NCBI GenBank assembly: GCA_000163695.1
Contig: GG774889.1
Location: forward strand, 1,137,941 to 1,201,940
DNA from: Bacteroidetes oral taxon 274 str. F0058
GTDB lineage: Bacteria; Bacteroidota; Bacteroidia; Bacteroidales; Paludibacteraceae
Reading direction: 5' to 3'
Length of the DNA stretch: 64,000 nucleotides
The notes beneath the pieces are model-generated. The model saw only the letters and a program-made list of their open reading frames with translations. It was not told the origin of the DNA and ran no database searches. Positions within the stretch are counted from its first letter, which is position 1. Every line of letters begins with the position of its first letter. Below, piece after piece: positions 1 to 8,257 of this stretch. The position numbers and the translations under genes are program-made.

Positions 1-220
1 TGGAGAAAATGAATTTGCTTTGGGACATAACCATATCAATGGAATAGAGAACTTTTGGGGGCTTTGTAAAGTACGATTGGCAAAGTTCAGAGGTGTGCAC
101 AGGCATACATTTTACCTACATATTAAGGAGTGTGAGTTTAGATACAATTACAGAAATCAAAATTTATACCTAACTTTGCTCAAAAATTTCAGAAATCACC
201 CCTTAAAGTTATCTTGAACC
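1..220 (+). mobile_element. Right end of an IS1595-family insertion sequence
   Basis: The element runs off the left edge of the window. It holds the 3' end of a transposase and finishes in a terminal-repeat-like sequence at 203-220 that reads GGTTCAAGATAACTTTAAG from the outer end inward on the minus strand. The transposase stop codon lies inside this end. The next bases, TTATTATT at 221-228, could be the target duplication, but the left end is not visible to test that. Family assignment rests on the transposase motif. Confidence 0.6.
2..217 (+). CDS. IS1595-family (ISXO2-like) transposase, C-terminal fragment
   Basis: Partial gene: the frame is open from base 2 and stops at 215-217. The visible 71 residues show the end of an ISXO2-type DDE transposase: a GHNHINGIENFWG block, where the final acidic catalytic residue falls in the N-x-I-E-x-F-W motif, then FRYNYRN near the C-terminus. 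Such proteins cut and join the ends of their own element. The ATG at 20 is an internal methionine, not the start. Completeness upstream cannot be judged. Confidence 0.75.
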   Translation, partial: GENEFALGHNHINGIENFWGLCKVRLAKFRGVHRHTFYLHIKECEFRYNYRNQNLYLTLLKNFRNHPLKLS

Positions 221-239
221 TTATTATTAATCAATATGA

Positions 240-292
240 TAGTTCAAAATGACTTGCAAAGAATAATTCTTTCGTAAAGTTATCTTGAACCT
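240..292. repeat. IS-end-like imperfect palindrome, copy 1 (E2)
   Basis: A ~52-bp imperfect inverted repeat. The left arm GTTCAAAATGACTT (241-254) pairs with AAGTTATCTTGAAC (277-290), and the middle AAAGAAT-A-ATTCTTT is also palindromic. Its right arm is nearly the same as the IS end at 203-220. It resembles a MITE-like remnant made of two joined IS ends. It lies between the convergent transposase and cupin genes and encodes the last codons of the cupin gene. A related copy lies at 1164-1215 in the same orientation. Confidence 0.6.
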
Positions 293-1041
293 AATTTTTT
301 ATACTCTTTGTCTGCAACAGGTTCCAGCCATTCGGTCTTATCCTTAGCAGTGTCCATTATCGAAATATGAGCAAACCAACTGTCGGCGGTTGCACCGTGC
401 CAATGTTTTACTCCTTTGGGAATAGTTATGGCGTCGCCCTTTTTTAGAAATTGAGCTGGTTTTCCCCATTCTTGATACCAACCTTTGCCTTCGGTTACAA
501 GCAAAATTTGCTCGGTAGCATGCCGATGCCAATTGTTTATACAAGCAGGTTTAAAAGTTACATTGACCACACTGATGGTATTGCTTTTATCGGGCATAGC
601 CAACGGATTGAGGTAACTTTTGCCCGTAAAATAGGCTTTGTATGCCTCGTTGAAATCACCAATACCGAAAATATAACCCGCATTACCGCTACTCGGATCT
701 TTAGCAATTTCCTCGGCATAAATCTCTTTGGCTGCATTGAACGCTCCCCACGCCTTAGGCCATCCTGCATAGAAGGCAATATGGGTAATCATCTCGGCGA
801 CTTCGTCTTTGCTGATGCCGTTTTTCTTGCCCTCGTTAAGGTGTGACTTGATAGTAAATTCAGGCGCTCCACTCCCTATTAGGGTAGCGATAGTTACCAT
901 ACTGCGGTCACGAGGAGAAAGTTCCGCTTCACGACTCCACACTTGCCCAAAAAGAACATCATCATTGAGTTCAGCGAATTTAGGTGCAAAATCGCCCAAA
1001 ATATCCCTGCCGGCTGTCTGTTTTTTTTCTTGTTCTTTCAT
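280..1041 (-). CDS. Carboxymuconolactone decarboxylase-like and cupin two-domain protein
   Basis: 253 residues. Residues ~25-108 form a carboxymuconolactone decarboxylase/AhpD-like helical domain without the CxxC of peroxidase-type AhpD. Residues ~150-230 form a cupin barrel with likely metal ligands H172, H174, E177 and H213 or H215. Two-domain proteins like this are common in Bacteroidota and are annotated as decarboxylases or quercetin-dioxygenase-like; the substrate is not known. No signal peptide. The last four codons (Gly-Ser-Arg-stop) come from the flanking IS-like repeat, so the C-terminus was probably re-made by an insertion. The ATG at 1041 starts MKEQEKK; a likely promoter lies far upstream in a second repeat copy. 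Confidence 0.85.
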   Translation of the reverse strand: MKEQEKKQTAGRDILGDFAPKFAELNDDVLFGQVWSREAELSPRDRSMVTIATLIGSGAPEFTIKSHLNEGKKNGISKDEVAEMITHIAFYAGWPKAWGAFNAAKEIYAEEIAKDPSSGNAGYIFGIGDFNEAYKAYFTGKSYLNPLAMPDKSNTISVVNVTFKPACINNWHRHATEQILLVTEGKGWYQEWGKPAQFLKKGDAITIPKGVKHWHGATADSWFAHISIMDTAKDKTEWLEPVADKEYKKLGSR

Positions 1042-1163
1042 ATTATTCTGATTTTGTGCTAATAGTATATGTTCTCAAGCAAACTCATTCTACGAATGTT
1101 TTTACACTATAATATTTCTCGTTTTTTCCTCTGAAATGTGTGTCTATATGCCTATTTCTCATT

Positions 1164-1215
1164 GTGTCAAAATATTCTACAAAGATAATCTCTTTCTTAA
1201 AGTTATCTCGAACCT
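1164..1215. repeat. IS-end-like imperfect palindrome, copy 2 (E3)
   Basis: Homologous to the repeat at 240-292. The last 35 bases (1180-1214) match 257-291 with about six mismatches, including the shared TAAAGTTATCT-GAACC end. The left arm is more decayed. Both copies point the same way, so the cupin gene lies between direct copies. On the minus strand this copy contains TATCTTTG, a Bacteroidota -7 element facing the cupin gene. Confidence 0.55.
1180..1187 (-). promoter_or_regulatory. Putative promoter -7 element for the cupin gene
   Basis: TATCTTTG on the minus strand, inside repeat E3, about 140 bases upstream of the start codon at 1041. No nearer TAnnTTTG was found. The -33 region is weak, so this is inference. 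Confidence 0.4.
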
Positions 1216-1254
1216 TTTCATATTGCTGTCGCTAAAATATTCATTCTTCGACAA

Positions 1255-2316
1255 TTAACGCATCTTCTCCACATACTCCAAATCGTAGCGTACCATCTTC
1301 TTTATCAGTTCGTCGAACGATGTTTTGGTCGGGTTCCAGCCGAGTAGGGTTTTGGCTTTCGTCGGGTCACCGAGCAGCTGCTCTACCTCTGCCGGACGGA
1401 AGTATTTGGGGTCTACCTCCACCAATACTTTGCCTGTGACGACATCTATACCTTTTTCGTCGATGCCCTTACCCTCCCAACGTATATTGATACCTGCCTC
1501 GGCAAAGGCTTTGGTAACAAACTCACGTACACTGTGCATCTCGCCTGTGGCTATAACGAAGTCTTCGGGAGTCGGGTGCTGCAACATCAGCCACATACAC
1601 TCCACATAGTCTTTGGCATATCCCCAGTCGCGAAGAGCATCGAGATTGCCCAGATACAGACGCTCCTGATAGCCGCGTGCTATGCGTGCTGCGGCAAGCG
1701 TTATCTTACGGGTAACGAACGTTTCGCCCCGCCGCTCACTCTCGTGGTTGAAGAGTATACCGTTGACGCAGAACATACCGTACGACTCGCGATAGTTTTT
1801 GGTAATCCAGAAACCGTACTGCTTTGCCACACCGTATGGTGAGCGGGGATAGAAGGGCGTAGTCTCTTTCTGTGGCACTTCCTGTACAAGCCCGAAGAGT
1901 TCGGAGGTCGATGCCTGATAGATACGCACACGTTTTTCCATACCGAGTATACGCACCGCTTCGAGCAACCGCAGCGTGCCTACGGCGTCGGTCTCGGCAG
2001 TGTATTCGGGTACGTCGAAACTTACCTTTACGTGGCTCTGTGCTGCCAAATTGTATATCTCGTCGGGCTGTACTATCTGTATGATACGCAGTAGCGAACT
2101 CGAATCGGTCATATCGCCGTAGTGTAGGTTGATGAGGCGTTGTTGCTTCATATCGCGTACCCATTCTTCGAAATAGAGATGTTCGATACGACCTGTGTTG
2201 AATGACGACGTGCGGCGTAGTATGCCGTGTACTTCGTAACCTTTCTCGAGCAGAAACTCGGCAAGATAAGAGCCGTCCTGTCCTGTAATACCTGTAATTA
2301 ATGCTGTCTTAGCCAT
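1255..2316 (-). CDS. gmd: GDP-mannose 4,6-dehydratase
   Basis: 353 residues, full length for Gmd. It converts GDP-D-mannose to GDP-4-keto-6-deoxy-D-mannose, the first step to GDP-L-fucose and related 6-deoxy sugars for surface glycans; cytoplasmic. It is an extended short-chain dehydrogenase: the NADP-binding GITGQDGS lies at residues 9-16, with likely catalytic T137 (STSE), Y161 and K165 (YGVAK). The usual partner, GDP-fucose synthase, is not next to it. It is transcribed divergently from the glycogen synthase gene, and each gene has its own -7 box in the shared 90-base gap. Confidence 0.97.
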   Translation of the reverse strand: MAKTALITGITGQDGSYLAEFLLEKGYEVHGILRRTSSFNTGRIEHLYFEEWVRDMKQQRLINLHYGDMTDSSSLLRIIQIVQPDEIYNLAAQSHVKVSFDVPEYTAETDAVGTLRLLEAVRILGMEKRVRIYQASTSELFGLVQEVPQKETTPFYPRSPYGVAKQYGFWITKNYRESYGMFCVNGILFNHESERRGETFVTRKITLAAARIARGYQERLYLGNLDALRDWGYAKDYVECMWLMLQHPTPEDFVIATGEMHSVREFVTKAFAEAGINIRWEGKGIDEKGIDVVTGKVLVEVDPKYFRPAEVEQLLGDPTKAKTLLGWNPTKTSFDELIKKMVRYDLEYVEKMR

Positions 2317-2342
2317 TTGTTGTCTATTGTTAAGAATAAATG

Positions 2343-2350
2343 CAAAGGTA
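2343..2350 (-). promoter_or_regulatory. gmd promoter -7 element
   Basis: TACCTTTG on the minus strand, 27 bases upstream of the gmd start; matches the Bacteroidota TAnnTTTG consensus. Confidence 0.7.
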
Positions 2351-2383
2351 CAAAAAATCTCACAACGGGTGTCGGAAAAATTA

Positions 2384-2391
2384 TACCTTTG
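2384..2391 (+). promoter_or_regulatory. Glycogen synthase promoter -7 element
   Basis: TACCTTTG followed 17-29 bases later by in-frame ATGs at 2408 and 2420. Its position excludes the upstream in-frame start at 2327. Confidence 0.7.
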
Positions 2392-2419
2392 TATTCACAA
2401 AAAGACAATGTTCAGATAT

Positions 2420-3997
2420 ATGACCAAACCCGATTATATTTTCGAAACCTCGTGGGAGGTGTGCAATAAGGTAGGAGGCATATACACGGTGCTCTCGTCG
2501 CGTGCCGCTACGATGGCACGGCATTTCGGCGACAACGTATTATTCGTAGGTCCCTGCCTCGACTCCGCCACCCCGCAAGACTTCACACAGACCGACGAAT
2601 TAGCCGATTTTGCCCATTACATAAAGCAGACAAAAGGTCTGGACATAAAGACGGGCAGGTGGGACGTTCCCGGCAAACCCAAGGCAGTGTTGGTGGATTT
2701 TCGACCTCTGTATGCGGAGAAAAATCGTATCTACGGCGACTTCTGGGTAAGGTTCGGTGTGGAGTCGCACAATGCTTACGGCGATTACGACGAGGCTTCG
2801 ATGTTCGGTTACGCTGCCGGTGCGGTAATCGATGCCTTTGCACAATTCTACGATATTACAGACAGGCGACTCATTGCCCACTTCGACGAGTGGATGACGG
2901 CGTTCGGATTGTTTTATATCAAGACATTCTGCCCTCGGATAAAAACGGTCTTCACCACACACGCCACTACCATAGGGCGGAGTATTGCAGGCAACGGCAA
3001 ACCGTTATACGATTACCTTACCGCATACGACGGCAACCAAATGGCAAGAGAGCTCAACGTAGAGGCAAAACACTCTGCCGAACGCACAGCGGCACACACG
3101 GCAGACTGTTTTACGACAGTAAGCGAAATAACGGCAAAGGAGTGCGAATATCTGCTCGAAAAGAAGCCCGATACGATAACTCCCAACGGTTTCGAAAACA
3201 GTTTCGTACCGCAAGGTGACGAGTACGCACGTAAGAGGCGGAGTGCCCGCCTGCTACTCAAAGAGTTGGCAGAGAAGACTCTCGGGTACACTCTCGACCA
3301 AGAACACCTGTTCGTAGGCATATCGGGACGTTACGAGTACAAAAACAAAGGGATAGACGTCTTCGTAGACGTTATGAGCCGTCTTAACGGCGACAGCCGT
3401 ACCGCACAGCCGATAGTGGCGTTCGTCATAGTGCCGGCGTGGGTAAGAGAGGGTTGCTACAGCAACTCCAAATTTGCTACGTCGGCTATCGTTAACGAAG
3501 AGAGCGACCTGACATTGAACTATATTAGGCAAAGAGACTTCGGCAATACGCCAGACAGCCGCGTGAAGATAATATTTGTCCCCACCTATCTCAACGGCAA
3601 CGACGGCACACTGAACGTACCGTACTACGACATACTCATCGGTCTCGACCTGACGCTATTCCCCTCGTATTACGAGCCGTGGGGGTATACGCCGATGGAG
3701 AGTGCCGCTTTCGGTATACCTACCGTTACTACTTCGTTGGCGGGGTTCGGGCAGTGGGTATCGCCCGTACAGGTAGGTATCGACAATGGTGTAGCCGTAA
3801 TAACCCGTAACGACGGCAACTACTTCGATGTGGTGCGTGATATTGCAGACGAGGTAATTCATTTTGTCGAGCTAAATGGCAAAGCACAAAAAACGATAGC
3901 CGACAAGGCTCGAACCATCGCCAACAAAGCCCTGTGGCAAGAGTTCTTCGACTACTACCTCGAAGCATACGATAAAGCTCTGACGTCGTATCAATGA
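2420..3997 (+). CDS. GT3-type glycogen synthase
   Basis: 525 residues. Transfers glucose from a nucleotide sugar to alpha-1,4-glucan in glycogen storage; cytoplasmic. The N-terminal block FETSWEVCNKVGGIYTVL is the signature of the eukaryote-like GT3 glycogen synthases found in Bacteroidota, not of bacterial GT5 GlgA. The C-terminal Rossmann half carries the donor-site region around YYEPWGYTPMESAAFG. The protein is shorter than animal and yeast GT3 enzymes (~700 residues), lacking their regulatory tails. Start: a -7 box at 2384-2391 leaves ATG 2408 or 2420; 2420 begins the conserved sequence MTKPDYIF. It converges on the outer-membrane gene with a 23-base gap. Confidence 0.9.
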   Translation: MTKPDYIFETSWEVCNKVGGIYTVLSSRAATMARHFGDNVLFVGPCLDSATPQDFTQTDELADFAHYIKQTKGLDIKTGRWDVPGKPKAVLVDFRPLYAEKNRIYGDFWVRFGVESHNAYGDYDEASMFGYAAGAVIDAFAQFYDITDRRLIAHFDEWMTAFGLFYIKTFCPRIKTVFTTHATTIGRSIAGNGKPLYDYLTAYDGNQMARELNVEAKHSAERTAAHTADCFTTVSEITAKECEYLLEKKPDTITPNGFENSFVPQGDEYARKRRSARLLLKELAEKTLGYTLDQEHLFVGISGRYEYKNKGIDVFVDVMSRLNGDSRTAQPIVAFVIVPAWVREGCYSNSKFATSAIVNEESDLTLNYIRQRDFGNTPDSRVKIIFVPTYLNGNDGTLNVPYYDILIGLDLTLFPSYYEPWGYTPMESAAFGIPTVTTSLAGFGQWVSPVQVGIDNGVAVITRNDGNYFDVVRDIADEVIHFVELNGKAQKTIADKARTIANKALWQEFFDYYLEAYDKALTSYQ

Positions 3998-4020
3998 TTG
4001 TAGCAGGGGATTGTGGCATA

Positions 4021-6444
4021 TCAATCGACACCTGTCGATATATCCAAGTCGTCGGTCTTTAAGTTACGATTACGTTTAACTTCCGACCGCTTACCCGAAC
4101 CGAATTGATACGACAGCCGTAGCCCGAGCGACCGTGCGGTAATGTCATTTGTGCGTGTCTGTCTAAAATAATCGCCCCATTCATCGGTCTTAAGCCTGCT
4201 ATATTTGTTGAAAGGGTTATTTATTTGCAAGGTAACATCCAGTTTTTTATCGCAGAATGTCTTTTTGACATAAAACGAATAATAGTAAGTATGACTGCTA
4301 TATTGTCGCCAATCGGGTGTAGATTGTGTATAACCGCAACCGGCTCCTGCCGATAAACTCTCGGATATATCAAAATCTACATTTGCGGTGATATTGTAGA
4401 TAAAGTTTTGTTGAGAAAAGGGCTGGTCTTTGTCGCTAAAAAAGCAGAACCCTCCGTTAAAGAACGAATTGAGCCGTACAAAAGAAGTCGGACGATAATT
4501 GACGAACAACGATGTGCCGATATTTTGGTATGTGCCGAGATTATCGTACCTCGAATATAATATCTCCGACGAATGTGGAGATACCTCCGTACGTATGTAT
4601 ATCGGATTTCGGACATTTTCGTAATCCACCGATAGGTTTATGAAATAGTTGTTGCCGAATGCCATACCCTCCAGACCTATATTGTGCGATCGTTGCGGGA
4701 CAAGGTTCGGATTCCCTGCCGAGATGTCGTACTCGCTGTTTCTTGTCTCGTAGGGGTTCATACTCCATATCGACGGTCGCCGAATACCATAGCGATACGA
4801 GAGGTTGAGTTGAGTATTATCCGACGGAGAGGCAACAATGGAAGCACGTGGCACGATGTACGTATAATGTGCAGTCGTATTATCTGCCGAAGTCTGCCAT
4901 ACTCGGTCGTCGACGTGCTCTAATCGTGCTCCGAGCCTAAAATCGAATATACCTCGTCTGTACGAAGAGGTCAGATATGCTCCGATGTTATTGTACTGTT
5001 GGCTTGTCTGTATGTCGCCCGATGTTCGTGTCCAATAGTCAGCGGGGTTGTTGCGTGTGAAATATACCGGTATGGCGGTAGAGTATCTGTAGATATCGAA
5101 CAAGCCGCCTTTTAGCACCAGACTATTCTTATTGTAAAGCAAACCGTCGAGCATGACGGTATGTTGATACAGACCGCCGTCGGAGATACTTTTGGCGTAT
5201 CGCGACTGCAAGGCTTCTGTCTGCGACATACTTTCGTGGTGTCTGTTATCGGGATTGTACGAGAAACGATAACCTAATGAGAAAATCTCATTTTTATTCT
5301 TTCTGTGCAGCCTGCGGTACATAATATTCGTTTCGAACGTTGCCTCGTTGCTGTATGATGTGGACGTAAAGCGGGTACTTTTGGTACCACCCGCTCCTAC
5401 TAACGTATGATGCCAATCTGTCTGCAAATCCCCACGTTTATATAGTATGTGTCCGTCGGCATACAGCATATTGACGGTGTCTATATCGTACTCCATCATA
5501 AGCCTGCCTGTGTGATATTGATTGCTTCCGTCGTTGTTGGCTGTGGAGGTCAGTGTATTGGGCGTATCTCCTTGCGGATATATCTCCCTTTTTACGGAGA
5601 TAGGCTGTTTTATATGTTTGTCGAGGAAATAGTTGTAAGTAGCCGACAGTCGCAGCTTGTCGGTTACGAGATTGTATATGATGTCTCCGTTGGCTCTGGG
5701 CTGGGTATTGGCTCCTGCCGTCAGACGGATACTGTAACCTTTGATGCCGCCTTTGGTTGTTATTATGTTGATAATAGTAGTACCTGCACCTGTATCGTAC
5801 GAGGCGTCGGGGTTGGTAATCATCTCTATCTTGGCTATGTTGGCGGCGGGGATACTCTGTAATACCTGCGTCGGATCGGCATTTGCCATATTGAAGGGCT
5901 TACCGTTGAGGTAGATCGAAAAGTTGGTCTTACCCTTTACCGTTATTTTTCCTTCGCCGTCTACTACCACCATCGGCACACGACGCATAGCAGTGAGCAG
6001 GTCTTCGGACTTACTTCGGAGGTCTTTGCCTATGTCGTATGAGAACCCCGACGGCATAAGCTTTACAAACTGCCGATAACTGTAGACTGCTACCTCTCCC
6101 AACTCTTTGCCGCCCGGCGTAAGGTAGAATGTCAGAGTATCGCCTCTGTGTGTGCTGTGCGTTATTTGTCGTGTGGCGGGTAGGTAATCCGTAAAACCGA
6201 CCTTTACCGTCAGTGAGTCGCACTCGGGTAGGGTGATGCTGAACCGCCCTTGGCTGTCGGTATAACCTACCGCACGGCACGATGTATCGTTGCTCGCTAC
6301 CTCTACCGTTGCATACGGGATAACGTCTCCCGTAACACTGTCTTTGACCACTCCCGACAGACCGTAGGGTTTGCCGTTTGCCGTATTCTGCGAATACAAA
6401 ATGCCTGTAAGCAGACATAATATTATCAATAATAAGAGTTTCAT
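4021..6444 (-). CDS. TonB-dependent-receptor-like outer-membrane beta-barrel protein
   Basis: 807 residues. A signal peptide (residues 1-18, ending LYSQN) is followed by a carboxypeptidase-regulatory-like beta-sandwich (~25-110), a plug-like domain (~120-225) and a long beta-barrel rich in aromatic and polar alternation. This is the architecture of the Bacteroidota outer-membrane barrel family related to TonB-dependent receptors. The substrate cannot be read from the sequence and no SusD partner is adjacent. The start lies 30 bases after the stop of the upstream lipoprotein gene on the same strand, so the two may be co-transcribed. Confidence 0.85.
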   Translation of the reverse strand: MKLLLLIILCLLTGILYSQNTANGKPYGLSGVVKDSVTGDVIPYATVEVASNDTSCRAVGYTDSQGRFSITLPECDSLTVKVGFTDYLPATRQITHSTHRGDTLTFYLTPGGKELGEVAVYSYRQFVKLMPSGFSYDIGKDLRSKSEDLLTAMRRVPMVVVDGEGKITVKGKTNFSIYLNGKPFNMANADPTQVLQSIPAANIAKIEMITNPDASYDTGAGTTIINIITTKGGIKGYSIRLTAGANTQPRANGDIIYNLVTDKLRLSATYNYFLDKHIKQPISVKREIYPQGDTPNTLTSTANNDGSNQYHTGRLMMEYDIDTVNMLYADGHILYKRGDLQTDWHHTLVGAGGTKSTRFTSTSYSNEATFETNIMYRRLHRKNKNEIFSLGYRFSYNPDNRHHESMSQTEALQSRYAKSISDGGLYQHTVMLDGLLYNKNSLVLKGGLFDIYRYSTAIPVYFTRNNPADYWTRTSGDIQTSQQYNNIGAYLTSSYRRGIFDFRLGARLEHVDDRVWQTSADNTTAHYTYIVPRASIVASPSDNTQLNLSYRYGIRRPSIWSMNPYETRNSEYDISAGNPNLVPQRSHNIGLEGMAFGNNYFINLSVDYENVRNPIYIRTEVSPHSSEILYSRYDNLGTYQNIGTSLFVNYRPTSFVRLNSFFNGGFCFFSDKDQPFSQQNFIYNITANVDFDISESLSAGAGCGYTQSTPDWRQYSSHTYYYSFYVKKTFCDKKLDVTLQINNPFNKYSRLKTDEWGDYFRQTRTNDITARSLGLRLSYQFGSGKRSEVKRNRNLKTDDLDISTGVD

Positions 6445-6474
6445 TATAATTAATCGTCGAGAAGAATGTATAAG

Positions 6475-7149
6475 TTAATTCGTCCTCTTGCTGCACGCTT
6501 TTGCGGTTTCGATACTTATAGGGTCTATCTTGTCTTTTATATAACCGGCTATCGATATAAAATAGTTAAAATTGCGAGGATACCAAATATTTGTAATTGT
6601 ATATGGTGCATTTTTTGCCCTTCCCTGTATCGTATATATTACCGAGATGTCTTTAAATCTATCTTTAACGATAATCAGATTCATCTTCTTATTAATAAAA
6701 ACTTCTCGTAAGAAAAAGAGAGGAAACGGAGACCGAGAGTAAGGTATCTTATCTACATTCTGCATATTCACCCACCTGCCGATATTAGAGTCGAAATAAT
6801 AATAATATGAAACATCGGAGTTTACATCTGCATTCTCATTAGAAGCCGTTATTATCATACAGGGGAGTATTGCAATGACGGAATCTTTTAGAGAAATGCT
6901 TTTATGTAAGACCTTTACCGTATACTTCTCTATCTCATTGGTAAGATTGCTTCTGTTGTGTATAAAAGTGTTTTTACCCGATAGCTGTGTGAATGGATTG
7001 AATTTTACGGTAAGTGTATCTTCTATGAGTATTGTACTTTCTTTTTCATCGATGGCAACGGCTCTATGTGCAAATACTATCCTGCGCGTGGTGCAAGACA
7101 CTAGCGATACACACAAAAGCGATAAGAATATTGTTACACTTTTGCTCAT
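6475..7149 (-). CDS. Putative lipoprotein of unknown function
   Basis: 224 residues. The N-terminus is a lipoprotein signal: hydrophobic stretch, then VSLVSC with the lipid-modified cysteine near residue 19. The rest is soluble, rich in beta-prone segments and tyrosine (SYYYYFDS), and I recognise no domain. It lies just upstream of the outer-membrane barrel gene in the same direction, so it may be an accessory lipoprotein of that barrel; this is inference from position only. No clear TAnnTTTG element lies upstream. Confidence 0.7.
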   Translation of the reverse strand: MSKSVTIFLSLLCVSLVSCTTRRIVFAHRAVAIDEKESTILIEDTLTVKFNPFTQLSGKNTFIHNRSNLTNEIEKYTVKVLHKSISLKDSVIAILPCMIITASNENADVNSDVSYYYYFDSNIGRWVNMQNVDKIPYSRSPFPLFFLREVFINKKMNLIIVKDRFKDISVIYTIQGRAKNAPYTITNIWYPRNFNYFISIAGYIKDKIDPISIETAKACSKRTN

Positions 7150-7254
7150 AATTAGTATACGTACGTGTTAATTTTTTAGATTTCTTTTGCCTGACCGATT
7201 ACTTTGTGCATTCATTAAGGCATTATGTTTTTCGGCTGTACTTGTGAGTTAAAG

Positions 7255-7866
7255 TCAATTTTTGGCTTTTGCCTTGATTTTTTTCAATTCTCCGACAATT
7301 ACCTTAGGGTCAGCACGCAATCTGTAATCGGCTTCTACAAAAGCGTATCGGATAATTCCCTTTTTATCTATAACATAAGTAGCGGGCATAGGCAACTCGG
7401 CAGAATGATTGCCGTTGTATGCCGATAGTTGAAACCCTTGTTCGTAGCGTGTTGCCGTGGCTTCGTCCAGTTTAAATACCAAACCGTAGGTACGTGCTAC
7501 CTCGTTGTTGAGGTCGGTGAGCACTTCGAACTTCAACTGATGTTTTTCCTTAGTGGACAGACTGCTGTCGGGTAATTCAGGCGTAAGGGCTACCAATACA
7601 GCTCCTTCTGCTGTTATCTCGGGTAAGGCGTCTTGCAACTGTTTCAGAGCCAAGTTACAATAAGGACACCAACCGCCCCTGTACCAAGTAAGGACTACAT
7701 TACCCTTCTCTAATAACGAGTATAATCTTACTTGTTTGCCTTGTGCGTTTTTCAGAGTGAAATCTTTGGCTTTGTCGCCTACTTTCAGTGCCTTCGAGGC
7801 ATCTTGTGCATTAAGGGTAGCCGCAGACAGAAAGGAGGCTACCAGTACTATTTTTAATATATTCAT
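7255..7866 (-). CDS. Exported peroxiredoxin-like (AhpC/TSA, Prx-like) protein
   Basis: 203 residues. A signal peptide (1-20, ending TLNA-Q) precedes a thioredoxin-fold AhpC/TSA domain with the active-site motif WCPYC (C67 and C70), as in Prx-like proteins rather than typical two-Cys peroxiredoxins (TxxC). It probably reduces peroxides or acts as a periplasmic thiol oxidoreductase. It is transcribed alone from a good -7 box at 7891-7898, with a perfect inverted repeat just upstream of the promoter that could be an operator. Confidence 0.85.
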   Translation of the reverse strand: MNILKIVLVASFLSAATLNAQDASKALKVGDKAKDFTLKNAQGKQVRLYSLLEKGNVVLTWYRGGWCPYCNLALKQLQDALPEITAEGAVLVALTPELPDSSLSTKEKHQLKFEVLTDLNNEVARTYGLVFKLDEATATRYEQGFQLSAYNGNHSAELPMPATYVIDKKGIIRYAFVEADYRLRADPKVIVGELKKIKAKAKN

Positions 7867-7890
7867 CGTTTAATAAAATTTGTTTGGGGG

Positions 7891-7898
7891 CAAAGATA
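7891..7898 (-). promoter_or_regulatory. Peroxiredoxin-like gene promoter -7 element
   Basis: TATCTTTG on the minus strand, 25 bases upstream of the start codon at 7866. Confidence 0.7.
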
Positions 7899-7921
7899 AG
7901 AAAAAAAGTTTTTATGACAAA

Positions 7922-7940
7922 AAATCGAGCGTCTCGATTT
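7922..7940. promoter_or_regulatory. Perfect inverted repeat upstream of the peroxiredoxin promoter
   Basis: AAATCGAG-CGT-CTCGATTT: perfect 8-base arms and a 3-base centre. It sits around -40 to -55 relative to the predicted start of the minus-strand transcript, where an activator or repressor could bind. The regulator is unknown. Confidence 0.45.
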
Positions 7941-7965
7941 ACAAAAAAACACTATATTTACAACA

Positions 7966-7989
7966 CCGATAAACAGCACTATTTATCGG
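7966..7989. repeat. Inverted repeat in the 7.9-8.7 kb intergenic region
   Basis: CCGATAAA and TTTATCGG, perfect 8-base arms separated by 8 bases. No T-tract on either side, so it is not a standard terminator. Function unknown. Confidence 0.4.
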
Positions 7990-8056
7990 GTATATATAAT
8001 GTTGAATATCCGTAATGTATTTAACATTTATTGTCAATGACAAAGAGCAAAGACTC

Positions 8057-8256
8057 CTCCGATATATACCCGAAAACGTACGGGTATATATGCGTGAGCC
8101 TACAGGTATATACCCGTGAACGCATAGGTATATATGCATAAATTTACAGGTATATATCCGTAACTAATCGAAAGGGAAGATACGAAAAACAAGAAACCTC
8201 CTTTCGGAGTATAAAACCGATATAGGAGGTTAAGGAAATACTCGAAGTCGAAGCCT
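8057..8256 (-). repeat. Intergenic repeat module, copy A, with terminator hairpin and 22-bp array
   Basis: About 200 bases, read on the minus strand. It starts one base after a stop codon, then has GGCTTCGAC, a hairpin (CTCC-GAAA-GGAG plus a longer CCTCC/GGAGGTT pairing at 8195-8231) followed by a T-rich tail, then CCCTTTCGATTA. It ends in about four tandem ~22-bp units built on GGTATATA (8080-8170), the last forming a palindrome. A shorter relative lies at 13004-13163 in the same orientation. Identity over the shared parts is roughly 80 percent by eye. Confidence 0.7.
8180..8231 (-). terminator. Terminator hairpin in repeat copy A
   Basis: On the minus strand, AACCTCC (8225-8231) can pair with GGAGGTT (8195-8201), or a nested CTCC-GAAA-GGAG tetraloop hairpin can form; a T-rich run follows. 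It now terminates only the broken GNAT tail. Confidence 0.5.
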
Positions 8257-8257
8257 C

